A DNA stretch of 6,596 bases from an uncultured Christensenella sp. (lineage in GTDB: Bacteria; Bacillota; Clostridia; Christensenellales; Borkfalkiaceae), in contig CAJTRW010000032.1 of assembly GCA_910578765.1 (NCBI GenBank), forward strand, positions 13,616 through 20,211, read 5' to 3'. Made by a program: the position numbers and the translations under genes. The notes below the pieces were generated by a model. It did not search any database, had not been told where the DNA came from, and saw only the letters and a list, made by a program, of their open reading frames with translations. Shown in pieces: positions 1-6,430 of the stretch (position 1 is the stretch's first letter; every line of letters begins with the position of its first letter).

Positions 1-42
1 CGCGACGCGTCGGGGCGGGCTTTACTTATTGGCTTCTTACTA

Positions 43-59
43 AATGAATATTGTTCATT
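43..59. repeat. Short inverted repeat downstream of ade
   Basis: AATGAA and TTCATT form a perfect 6-bp inverted repeat around a 5-base centre (TATTG). The core TGAA-N5-TTCA resembles the operator of ArsR/SmtB-family sensors, but the centre is one base shorter than the TGAA-N6-TTCA seen at 6405-6418 in this window. It lies about 60 bases past the deaminase stop. It has no T-run, so it is not a convincing terminator. The rest of 1-118 shows no gene; a 10-base palindrome CGACGCGTCG sits at 3-12. Confidence 0.3.
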
Positions 60-118
60 ACCGGTTAACGCTTAAAACGGCGTCCTATCCGCTTCAATCA
101 GATTAACGGAAAAATGCT

Positions 119-1834
119 TTACTCCGCGTTGATATCCGTGAACGAAAATTTCTCCACGTCGAAAAGACCTGTGTCGAGAAGCTTTAACTTGGGTATAACG
201 GCAAGCGATAAAAACGCAAGGGACATGAATGCTTCAAGCTCCCTTTTTACGCCCATGGAATACGCCTTTTCTATTAAAGCTTTGCTGTCCCTTTGCAGAC
301 CTTCCGCGTCGCGCGAGGACATAAGCCCGCCTATATCCAAAGTAACAGAGTCGACTTCGCCAGTAGCGGAATTGACCAAGACCATACCGCCGCCTATCTC
401 TTTAAGCTTGTTGGCGGCTGTCGCAAGCGCCGCGTTGTCGTCGCCGAGTAAAATTATATTGTGCGAGTCGTGCGCTATGGTTATGCCCATTGCTCCGCCC
501 TTGAAACCGTAGCCCTTGAAAAGCCCTTTGCCGATATTGCCGGTCATTTTATGGCGCTCTACCACGGCCATTTTCAAAATATCGGTGCCCTTTACGTCGA
601 CGTCGCCGTTTACGCTTTGCACTTCCACAATTTCACAGCCCGTAACGACGCCGCCCGGCTCTATTGTCATGGCCTTGGCTTTTTTGCCTTTAAGGGTTAA
701 CGTAAAATCTTCCGGCTTTAACGTTTTTACGTGAACGGTGTTTAAAACGTTTTCGGGAAGATACCGTTTGGACGTGTCGAAAAGCGGCTTGCCGTCTTTG
801 GCAACCAGCTTTCCGTCCTTGAAAACGTACTTGGCGTTAAAATTTTTAAGGTTGTCCACAACTACCAAATCCGCCGCCCAGAACGGTGCGATTGCGCCCT
901 TGTATTTCAGACCGTAACACTCCGCGCAGTTCAGGGTTGCGCAGGTCACCGCGGCTATCGGGTCTACGCCGTCCGCCACCAAACGGCGCAGGGCGTCGTC
1001 CAGATGTCCCTTTTCCTTTAAGTCGGCGGCGTGCCTGTCGTCGGTGCAAAGTATAAATCTGCGCATATTCGCACTTGTCATACATTTGGCATTGCCGAGA
1101 TTTTGCGTTGAAGAACCGTGACGGATATGCACGTACATACCCTTTGAAATTTTTTCGTCTATTTCCTCTTTATATACGCACTCGTGGTCGGTGGAAATAC
1201 CGCCGCAAAGGTAAGCGTTAAGCGTTTCGCCGTAAACGGCGGGCGCGTGCCCGTCTATTATTTTACCGCGCGCGTGGGCTGCTTCCAGCTTTTTTATAAC
1301 GTCGGCGTCGCAGTTGATAACGCCGGGATAATTCATAAATTCGCCCAGTCCGTAGATATAACCTTCTTTTAAGATTGCCTCCGTGTCCTTTCCGTTAAGA
1401 ACCGCCCCGCTTGTTTCGAACGGTGTTGCGGGCACGCACGACGGAAGCTGTATTTTTACGTCCAGAGGAACGTTTTCCGACGCTTTGGCGATGTACTCGC
1501 AACCGGCTTTGCCGCAGACGTTGGTAATTTCATGCGGGTCGGCAATGATAGTTGTCGTTCCGCGCGGAACGATAAGCGAAGCAAACTCCTCCGGCGAAAG
1601 CTGCGAGCTTTCGATATGTACGTGACCGTCGATATAGCCCGGCAAAACGGTAAGATGAGAAACGTCAAGTTCTTTCTCCCCCTCGTAGCTGCCTATGCCG
1701 ACGATTTTACCGCCGACGACGGCTATATCGCCCTTTCTTATCACCCCGCAGAACACGTCCAGATAAGCCGCGTTTTTTAAAACAAGCTCCGCCTTTTCGC
1801 GTCCCGCGGCGGCGGAAATATATTTTTCAAGCAT
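119..1834 (-). CDS. ade: Adenine deaminase
   Basis: Cytosolic metal-dependent enzyme of the amidohydrolase superfamily that hydrolyses adenine to hypoxanthine and ammonia (EC 3.5.4.2), a purine-salvage step. The 571 residues match the usual family length. An N-terminal beta segment ends at LPGYIDGHVHIES (H71 and H73 are metal-ligand candidates). It is followed by IIADPHEI (97-103), GLGEFMNYPG (162-171, E165), IDGHAP (193-198, H196), STDHE (214-218, H217) and ILCTDDRH (261-268, D265/D266), all hallmarks of the Ade branch. The C-terminal domain carries HKMTGNIGKG (428-437) and IAHDSHNIILLG (453-464), also typical. The ATG at 1834 is preceded by GGAGG at a 7-base spacing, which fixes the start. 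The gene lies 73 bp downstream of a purine permease on the same strand, but a terminator hairpin intervenes, so expression probably needs its own promoter or readthrough. No terminator of its own is evident after the stop. Family assignment is secure; activity is inferred. Confidence 0.96.
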   Translation of the reverse strand: MLEKYISAAAGREKAELVLKNAAYLDVFCGVIRKGDIAVVGGKIVGIGSYEGEKELDVSHLTVLPGYIDGHVHIESSQLSPEEFASLIVPRGTTTIIADPHEITNVCGKAGCEYIAKASENVPLDVKIQLPSCVPATPFETSGAVLNGKDTEAILKEGYIYGLGEFMNYPGVINCDADVIKKLEAAHARGKIIDGHAPAVYGETLNAYLCGGISTDHECVYKEEIDEKISKGMYVHIRHGSSTQNLGNAKCMTSANMRRFILCTDDRHAADLKEKGHLDDALRRLVADGVDPIAAVTCATLNCAECYGLKYKGAIAPFWAADLVVVDNLKNFNAKYVFKDGKLVAKDGKPLFDTSKRYLPENVLNTVHVKTLKPEDFTLTLKGKKAKAMTIEPGGVVTGCEIVEVQSVNGDVDVKGTDILKMAVVERHKMTGNIGKGLFKGYGFKGGAMGITIAHDSHNIILLGDDNAALATAANKLKEIGGGMVLVNSATGEVDSVTLDIGGLMSSRDAEGLQRDSKALIEKAYSMGVKRELEAFMSLAFLSLAVIPKLKLLDTGLFDVEKFSFTDINAE

Positions 1835-1853
1835 AATTTATCCTCCGCAAACC

Positions 1854-1882
1854 ATTGTAACATAAAAACACCGCTTTTACAA
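1854..1882 (-). promoter_or_regulatory. Candidate ade promoter embedded in terminator hairpin
   Basis: On the minus strand a -35-like TTGTAA (1882-1877) is followed by a 17-base spacer and -10 TACAAT (1859-1854), with the extended -10 element TG at 1862-1861. The -35 covers the loop and the first two bases of the following arm of the terminator hairpin. The predicted start of transcription is near 1847, at the edge of the GGAGG site (1846-1842), so the leader would be only about 13 bases. That short leader is the main reason for doubt. The -10 and flanks match the permease promoter at 3633-3641 almost exactly. Confidence 0.45.
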
Positions 1883-1892
1883 GCGGTGTTTT
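1864..1892 (-). terminator. Rho-independent terminator after the purine permease
   Basis: A perfect 12-bp stem, AAAACACCGCTT (1865-1876) with AAGCGGTGTTTT (1881-1892), encloses a 4-base loop. Read on the minus strand it begins 15 bases after the permease stop and ends in a run of five T (1868-1864). It separates the permease from the deaminase gene 30 bases further on. The stem is nearly symmetric in sequence, so it could also act weakly in the plus direction, where the T-run is four bases. Confidence 0.8.
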
Positions 1893-1907
1893 GAAATTTG
1901 TTTTATA

Positions 1908-3536
1908 TCAGTGTGTAAGCAGGAACGTTGCGAGGAAGAAAACTGCGATTATCCAGGTTACGACGGAAACGCTCTTTATCTTGCCGGTGCAAATTCTTAC
2001 TATTACGCTGGAAATGATGCCTATGCCGATACCGTAGGAAATTTCGTAGCCGAACGCCATTACCGCAATAGTGAGGAATGCGGGAAGCGCCGCAACAGGG
2101 TTTGTCCATTCGATTTTGGTAACCGAGCTCATCATAAGCACGCCGACCCAAACGAGAGCCGTTGCCGTTGCCGCCGAAGGAATAAGCCTTGCTATGGGCG
2201 ACAGGAACATCGCTACGATAAAGCAAAGACCGGTAATAAGCGCGGTGAAGCCCGTCTTGCCGCCCGCCGCAACGCCTGCGGAGGATTCGACGAACGTCGT
2301 TACCGTGGAAGTGCCCGCGATTGCGCCCGTGGTAGTTGCGATTGCGTCGCAAAGCATACATCTGTTCATGTTTTTGGGGTTACCCTCTTTATCGAGAAGG
2401 TTGCCCTTTTCGCAAGCGCCGTAAAGAGTGCCTAATGTATCGAACATATCGAGCATGCACAACGAAAGCGCGGTTGTTATAATAAGCAAAACAAGCGAAC
2501 CCACCGTATTATTGGCAAGATATTTCGAGAAATTAAATCCTTCGTAGAAAACTTTACCGGCAGATTCCGTACCCCAATTTGCGAACGCAGAGAAAGGATT
2601 GTCGAATTTTATTCCCCCGAATATTGCCGACGCCGCCGCGTTATTGCAACCGTAAGCAATTCCGACAAGAATATAGTAAAGTGCCGTGGAGCCTAAAATC
2701 CCCCATAAAACCGCACCCTTGACTTTCTTTTTGGACATAATCGCGATTGCGATAACTCCTGCCATCATAATGAATGCGGGCAACATACCGCGCACACTGA
2801 AATCTGCAGTCTGCCCGAGGAACGCATTTCCGGTTACAATACCTACCGTTGCGAGATAATTAGGGTCGTTGGGGTTAAGAACGTTGAACGAAAGAATGTC
2901 GGTTAAAGTCGCGCCGTCGTTAACGATAAAGCCTGCGTTCTGAAAACCTATATAGGCAATAAACAAACCTAAGCCTACGCTTATAGCTTTTTTAACTTCG
3001 TCCGGAATAGCGTTGAAAATATACTTTCTTAAACCGGTTGCAGTTAAAATAATGAATATTACGCCGTCTAAAAGTGTGAACACCATTGCGTTTGCATAGG
3101 TCAGACCGGAGCCGCCCAAAACCAACGTATAGACTATAAACGCGTTAACGCCCATACCCGAAGCTTGCGCCAAAGGCATTTTTGCAAGGAACGCCATAAG
3201 CATTGTTCCTACAATTGCGCCGAGTGCGGTAGCAATATATGAAGCCCCGAAACCCACGTCGACGTTATCGCCTATAATGTTCATAAACATGTTGGGGTTT
3301 ACTATAAGTATGTAAACCATTGCCATGAACGTAGTAAGACCCGCGACTATTTCCGTCTTAAACTTTGACCCGCTTTTGCTGATTCCGAAATAGTTGTCTA
3401 TCTTGCCCCAGAAGCCTTTATAAGGGCTTTTGGCTACCGCCGCCGCGCCGTCCGCAGAGGGAGCTTCCGCCGCTTCGGCGGGCTGTTCGGGCTGTTCGGG
3501 CGTAGAAACTACTTCTTCTTTGGTTTCTTCATCCAT
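1908..3536 (-). CDS. NCS2 family purine permease (AzgA/PbuG-like)
   Basis: Polytopic inner-membrane transporter that imports a nucleobase (adenine, guanine or hypoxanthine), probably with protons. AzgA-type signatures are clear: TEIVAGLTTFMAMVYILIVNP (61-81), ALGAIVGTMLMAF (104-116), ASGMGVNAF (125-133), LDMFDTLGTLYG (362-373), DAIATTTGAIAGTSTVTTF (397-415) and ESSAGVAAGGKTG (417-429). Hydrophobic segments recur through to the C-terminus, consistent with the 12-14 spans of the fold. The 542 residues exceed the common 430-480, partly because of an acidic, Pro/Ala/Glu-rich cytoplasmic-looking tail of about 40 residues at the N-terminus. The ATG at 3536 is preceded by GGAGG (3551-3547) at 10 bases. 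Its own promoter lies at 3661-3633 and a terminator follows its stop. Adenine deaminase next door suggests adenine is at least one substrate, but the exact base cannot be read from sequence. Confidence 0.93.
   Translation of the reverse strand: MDEETKEEVVSTPEQPEQPAEAAEAPSADGAAAVAKSPYKGFWGKIDNYFGISKSGSKFKTEIVAGLTTFMAMVYILIVNPNMFMNIIGDNVDVGFGASYIATALGAIVGTMLMAFLAKMPLAQASGMGVNAFIVYTLVLGGSGLTYANAMVFTLLDGVIFIILTATGLRKYIFNAIPDEVKKAISVGLGLFIAYIGFQNAGFIVNDGATLTDILSFNVLNPNDPNYLATVGIVTGNAFLGQTADFSVRGMLPAFIMMAGVIAIAIMSKKKVKGAVLWGILGSTALYYILVGIAYGCNNAAASAIFGGIKFDNPFSAFANWGTESAGKVFYEGFNFSKYLANNTVGSLVLLIITTALSLCMLDMFDTLGTLYGACEKGNLLDKEGNPKNMNRCMLCDAIATTTGAIAGTSTVTTFVESSAGVAAGGKTGFTALITGLCFIVAMFLSPIARLIPSAATATALVWVGVLMMSSVTKIEWTNPVAALPAFLTIAVMAFGYEISYGIGIGIISSVIVRICTGKIKSVSVVTWIIAVFFLATFLLTH
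3481..3498. repeat. 9-bp tandem repeat in the permease N-terminal tail
   Basis: Two exact head-to-tail copies of GGCTGTTCG (3481-3489 and 3490-3498), with two bases of a third. On the coding strand they encode the PEQPEQP stretch of the permease tail (about residues 13-19). The unit is a multiple of three, so gain or loss of copies would keep the frame. Confidence 0.75.
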
Positions 3537-3574
3537 TAAAAAATATCCTCCGTTTTTACTGTAAGCGTAATTTT

Positions 3575-3610
3575 GTTTGCCGTAAACGGCAAACAGCCGC
3601 CGCGGCGGCT
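3575..3610 (-). other. Two adjacent hairpins in the permease mRNA leader
   Basis: Hairpin A pairs GTTTGCCG (3575-3582) with CGGCAAAC (3587-3594) around a 4-base loop; the T at 3574 and A at 3595 could add a ninth pair. Hairpin B is the perfect 16-base palindrome AGCCGCCGCGGCGGCT (3595-3610), which abuts A. Both would lie in the roughly 90-base leader of the predicted permease transcript, between the start and the ribosome binding site. No U-run follows either one in the sense direction, so neither looks like a terminator. I do not recognise a purine or other known riboswitch core here. Confidence 0.6.
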
Positions 3611-3632
3611 CAAAAATTCACTTATTTTTCAC

Positions 3633-3661
3633 ATTGTAACACAAAAAAAACAAATCGGCAA
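3633..3661 (-). promoter_or_regulatory. Predicted sigma-A-type promoter of the permease
   Basis: Minus-strand -35 TTGCCG (3661-3656), a 17-base spacer, then -10 TACAAT (3638-3633) with extended-10 TG at 3641-3640. The -35 hexamer is part of the second arm of the preceding terminator and the spacer is largely that terminator's T-run. Transcription should begin near 3626, giving a leader of about 90 bases that contains two hairpins. Confidence 0.6.
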
Positions 3662-3686
3662 ACGTTTGAAAGCAATTTGCCGATTT
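3643..3686 (-). terminator. Rho-independent terminator of the metal-efflux operon
   Basis: An 11-bp perfect stem, AAATCGGCAAA (3652-3662) with TTTGCCGATTT (3676-3686), encloses a 13-base loop. In the minus direction it starts six bases after the ATPase stop codon and is followed by G and a run of eight T (3650-3643). In the plus direction the stem runs into five T, so some bidirectional activity is possible, although no plus-strand gene needs it here. Confidence 0.88.
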
Positions 3687-3692
3687 TTGTCG

Positions 3693-6023
3693 TTATTTTA
3701 TAAGCGCCGTCCTCATTGCGTTTAGCACCGCAACGAGCATTACTCCCACGTCGGCAATTACCGACACAAAAAGCGGCAGGGTAAAGTTCGGCACGGCTAC
3801 GCTTAAAATCATTATTACCGCTTTAACGGCAAGCGAGCCTATTATATTCTGCAAAACTATCGACCGCGTGCCCTTTGCGATTTTTCTGCCGAGGGGCAGA
3901 GAGGAAAGATTATCCGAAACAAGCACTATATCGCTGGCTTCGATTGCCGCGTCCGAGCCGACCTTGCCCATCGAAACCGCGCAGTCCGCCGCCGTCATAA
4001 CGGGCGCGTCGTTTATTCCGTCGCCGACGTAAATAAGCTTGCCCTTCTGTTTAAGCTTTTCCGCTTCCGCCAGCTTTTCGTCGGGTAGCAGTCCCGAAAA
4101 ACAGCCGTCGAGTCCCGCCGCGTCCGCAACCGCTTCCGCCCGCTCCTTGCCGTCGCCCGTAAGCATGGCGGTATAGGTCACGCCCTGCGCTTTCAACTGC
4201 GCTACAGCCTGTTGCGCTCCGCTTTTTACGGCGTCGTCAATCTCTATAACCCCGACAAATTTGCCGCCCAAAGCAACGTAAACCAAAGTGGAAAAGCTTT
4301 GCTTTTTATCGAAAATTACTCCGTTTTCCCCCAAAAGCGCGGCGTTGCCGCACAGAAGAACTTCCCCTCCGCACAGGCATTTGACGCCTTTGCCCGCTAT
4401 CTCCTCCGCGCCGCTTATTCCGAAGTCGGTTTTTACGTCCTTAAACGCCGCCGCGATGGGGTGTGACGAAAATTTTTCCGCAGCCGCCGCAAGGGCAAGC
4501 GTCTTTTCGTCGGTATAGCTTACTACCGAAAACGCGCCCTCCGTAAGCGTGCCGGTTTTATCGAAAGCCGCTACGGTCGCGCCAGCCAACGCGTCAAGGC
4601 AGGTGGAGCCTTTCACCAAAATGCCCGACTTGGCGCATCTGCCTATGCCGCCGAAGTACGACAGCGGCACGGAAATAACCAACGCGCAGGGACAGGAAAT
4701 TACCAGAAAGCCCAATGCCTTGTATATCCAGTCCGCATACGTAGGCCACGCGAACGACGAATTTACCGCGCAGATTACAGTGGGAACCGCGCCCGCAAGC
4801 AGCGCCGCGGCAAGGCACACCGCCGGCGTATAATATTTTGCGAATTTCGTTATGAATTTTTCGGGCTTGGATTTTTTTGCCGTGGAGTTTTCCACAAGCT
4901 CTAAAATTTTCGCCACGGTGGAATTTTTATATTCGCGCACGACCTCCGCTTCGAGCACGCCGGAAAGATTTATGCTTCCCGACAGAATGCCGTCGCCCTC
5001 CTTCACGTCGCGCGGAACGGGCTCGCCGTTAAGACTTTTCATGTCAAGCGAGCTTGCGCCGCTTAAAATTTTGCAGTCGACGGGTACTTTTTCGCCCGCC
5101 TTTATTATAATTACGTCGCCTGTTTTAAGCTGTTCGGGCGGAACGGCACGCGTGCCGTCCACCGTTTTCAGCGTAGCCGTTTCGCTTTTCAAGTCCATAA
5201 GTGCGGAAATAGAACCGCGCGATTTGCCCACCGCGACGGACTGCAACAGCTCGCCTATCTGATATAAAAACATAACGGCAACACCCTCGGCAAAACCGTC
5301 TCCCGCAAAAATGCCGAGCGCTATCGCCCCGAGCGACGCGACCGTCATAAGAAAGTTTTCGTCGAAAATTCTGCCCTTGGAAACATTTTTCAAAGTATTC
5401 CATAAAACCTTGTACCCGACGGAAATATAAGCAATGCCGAAAAAGCAATAAATCAAAATTTTATATGCAAGCCCGTTTTCAGCCACGCCCGCCAGGTCCA
5501 TGGCAACGGCGGGAATAAAAAACAGCGCGGAAACGGCGATGGCGATAATTTCTTTAAGGTGCGTTCTGAACGCGCTTTTTTTCTGCGGTTTCGCGTCCGC
5601 GATTTTGACGTCCTCGAAGTGGGTTATCTTATAGACGGCTTGCTCGCGCGCAGACGCGGAATCCGCATTGAGAATTACGCACATGTTCATGAAGTCTACC
5701 GTAGCGGTTACGCCGTCGGTCTTGTTTAAAATTTCTTCCAGCTCTCTCGCGCAGTTGGCACAGCAAAGACCTGTAATTTTAATGCGCTCCCCGTCGACAG
5801 GCGGCATATCCTCGGGCATGTCTTCAACCACCTTGACGTCCTCGAAGCGGTTACAGCGGTTTTTTATTTCCGCAACGGCTTCTTCCGTACAGTCCGCATA
5901 GACCTTCTGCGCCATAAAATCGACGCTGACGGACTTGACCCCCGCGACGGCGGAAAGCTCCTCCTCCAGCTCTCTCGCGCAGTTGGCGCAATCGAGTCCG
6001 GTTATTTTAATTACATTATTCAT
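3693..6023 (-). CDS. cadA: Heavy-metal translocating P-type ATPase (Zn/Cd/Pb exporter, PIB-2 type)
   Basis: Membrane pump that uses ATP to export divalent soft metals. Residue numbers assume the 776-residue start at 6023. Two N-terminal HMA domains carry GLDCANC (C12, C15) and GLCCANC (C87, C88, C91). Hydrophobic segments lie near 157-179, 184-207, 221-259, 397-420, 431-458 and 722-769. The membrane metal motif is SCPCALV (CPC 444-446). Catalytic motifs are DKTGTLT (phosphorylated D488), SSHP (H521), TGDG (622-625) and GDGINDAP (667-674). K734 and DVG (758-760) in the last spans fit the Zn/Cd/Pb subgroup rather than Cu(I). The actuator motif is NGE (332-334) instead of TGE. The ATG at 6023 overlaps the sensor gene by 8 bases and has AAGGAG (6042-6037) 13 bases upstream; an upstream in-frame TTG at 6047 is less likely because that site lies inside it. 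Translation is probably coupled to the sensor. The exact metal, and cadA versus zntA naming, is not settled by sequence. Confidence 0.95.
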   Translation of the reverse strand: MNNVIKITGLDCANCARELEEELSAVAGVKSVSVDFMAQKVYADCTEEAVAEIKNRCNRFEDVKVVEDMPEDMPPVDGERIKITGLCCANCARELEEILNKTDGVTATVDFMNMCVILNADSASAREQAVYKITHFEDVKIADAKPQKKSAFRTHLKEIIAIAVSALFFIPAVAMDLAGVAENGLAYKILIYCFFGIAYISVGYKVLWNTLKNVSKGRIFDENFLMTVASLGAIALGIFAGDGFAEGVAVMFLYQIGELLQSVAVGKSRGSISALMDLKSETATLKTVDGTRAVPPEQLKTGDVIIIKAGEKVPVDCKILSGASSLDMKSLNGEPVPRDVKEGDGILSGSINLSGVLEAEVVREYKNSTVAKILELVENSTAKKSKPEKFITKFAKYYTPAVCLAAALLAGAVPTVICAVNSSFAWPTYADWIYKALGFLVISCPCALVISVPLSYFGGIGRCAKSGILVKGSTCLDALAGATVAAFDKTGTLTEGAFSVVSYTDEKTLALAAAAEKFSSHPIAAAFKDVKTDFGISGAEEIAGKGVKCLCGGEVLLCGNAALLGENGVIFDKKQSFSTLVYVALGGKFVGVIEIDDAVKSGAQQAVAQLKAQGVTYTAMLTGDGKERAEAVADAAGLDGCFSGLLPDEKLAEAEKLKQKGKLIYVGDGINDAPVMTAADCAVSMGKVGSDAAIEASDIVLVSDNLSSLPLGRKIAKGTRSIVLQNIIGSLAVKAVIMILSVAVPNFTLPLFVSVIADVGVMLVAVLNAMRTALIK
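5607..5987 (-). repeat. Tandem duplication encoding the two HMA domains
   Basis: The DNA coding for the two HMA domains repeats with a register of 228 bp (76 codons). CCAGCTCTCTCGCGCAGTTGGC occurs exactly at 5738-5759 and 5966-5987, covering part of the CxxC loop and helix, and GACGTCCTCGAAG occurs at 5607-5619 and 5835-5847, encoding FEDVK. Between these blocks the copies have diverged. The pattern points to internal duplication, with selection or gene conversion keeping the conserved parts alike. Confidence 0.75.
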
Positions 6024-6363
6024 CGCAATCCAAATGCTCCTTGGCAACGTTTATCATGGTCAGAATGTGCCAGTCCGAAACCGAATAAAGTATATTCTTC
6101 CCACTGCGGCGGCATTTTACGATTTTGTTGTCTTTAAGCGTTTTAAGCTGGTGCGACACCGCGCTTTGTGCGGCGTCCACAACGGCTGTTATATGCTCTA
6201 CGCACAGCTCGCCGCCCGAAAGCGCAAGTAAAATTTTAAGACGCGACGACTCCGATATAACTTTAAAACGCGCGCCCATTTGGGTTAGCTGCTCGTCCGA
6301 CGGCATTTCGGCTTTGGCTTTTGCCGCCCGCTCTTTATGTTCTTCGTTTTCGCAATAATTCAT
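6016..6363 (-). CDS. ArsR/SmtB family metal-sensing transcriptional repressor
   Basis: Cytosolic winged-helix dimer expected to repress its own operon until it binds metal. The 115 residues are the normal length. ISESSRLKILLAL (36-48) is the typical entry helix, ELCVEHI (52-58) the alpha-3 region with C54, and AAQSAVSHQLKTLKD (64-78) the DNA-recognition helix, followed by the wing CRRSGKNILYSV (84-95). The last helix carries D97, H99, H110 and C113, in the spacing of the SmtB/CzrA alpha-5 zinc site but with Cys at the fourth position. C4, H9 and C54 could form a CadC-like alpha-3N site. The ATG at 6363 has GAGAGG (6375-6370) six bases upstream. It overlaps the efflux ATPase gene by 8 bases, which strongly supports a Zn, Cd or Pb sensor (CadC/SmtB-like) rather than an arsenic sensor. 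Promoter and operator lie directly upstream. Confidence 0.93.
   Translation of the reverse strand: MNYCENEEHKERAAKAKAEMPSDEQLTQMGARFKVISESSRLKILLALSGGELCVEHITAVVDAAQSAVSHQLKTLKDNKIVKCRRSGKNILYSVSDWHILTMINVAKEHLDCDE
6037..6042 (-). promoter_or_regulatory. Ribosome binding site deciding the ATPase start
   Basis: AAGGAG on the minus strand, within the last codons of the sensor gene. It is 13 bases from the ATG at 6023, longer than ideal, but it lies downstream of the alternative TTG at 6047 and so cannot serve that codon. The spacing and the 8-base gene overlap suggest that ribosomes finishing the sensor reinitiate on the ATPase. Confidence 0.6.
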
Positions 6364-6402
6364 AATTTACCTCTCTTGTAATATATATGTTTTTTATTAT
6401 AT

Positions 6403-6420
6403 TATGAATAAGTATTCATA
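6403..6420. promoter_or_regulatory. Operator for the ArsR/SmtB-family sensor
   Basis: A perfect 8-2-8 inverted repeat, TATGAATA-AG-TATTCATA, lies between the promoter and the sensor start codon. The TGAA-N6-TTCA core is the known half-site arrangement for Zn/Cd-responsive SmtB, CzrA and CadC. It begins only 10 bases after the predicted -10, covering roughly +4 to +21, where bound repressor would block initiation or early elongation. This supports self-regulation of sensor and pump. Confidence 0.85.
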
Positions 6421-6430
6421 TGTTGATAAT

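Noticed and set aside
114..512. 132-codon plus-strand open frame opposite the deaminase
   Set aside because: It mirrors the conserved C-terminal domain of adenine deaminase and has no independent support.
1903..2361. 152-codon minus-strand frame overlapping the permease 3' end
   Set aside because: It is out of frame with a well-supported permease and rich in Arg, His and Asn; a shifted-frame shadow, not evidence of a frameshift, because the permease frame is intact to its stop.
1911..2435. 174-codon open frame on the plus strand
   Set aside because: It lies wholly antisense to the permease, has a Cys/Arg/His-rich composition typical of a shadow frame, and shows no recognisable domain or ribosome binding site.
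3537..3632. Purine riboswitch ahead of the permease
   Set aside because: Expected from the gene's function, but the leader shows only two simple hairpins and no three-way junction with the conserved purine-aptamer core.
4852..5262. 136-codon plus-strand open frame opposite the metal pump
   Set aside because: Antisense to the conserved actuator region, low-complexity Ser/Pro/Thr composition and no start context.
6024..6047. Alternative TTG start adding eight residues to the metal pump
   Set aside because: The only good ribosome binding site (6042-6037) lies inside this extension, and the ATG at 6023 begins directly at the conserved HMA strand.
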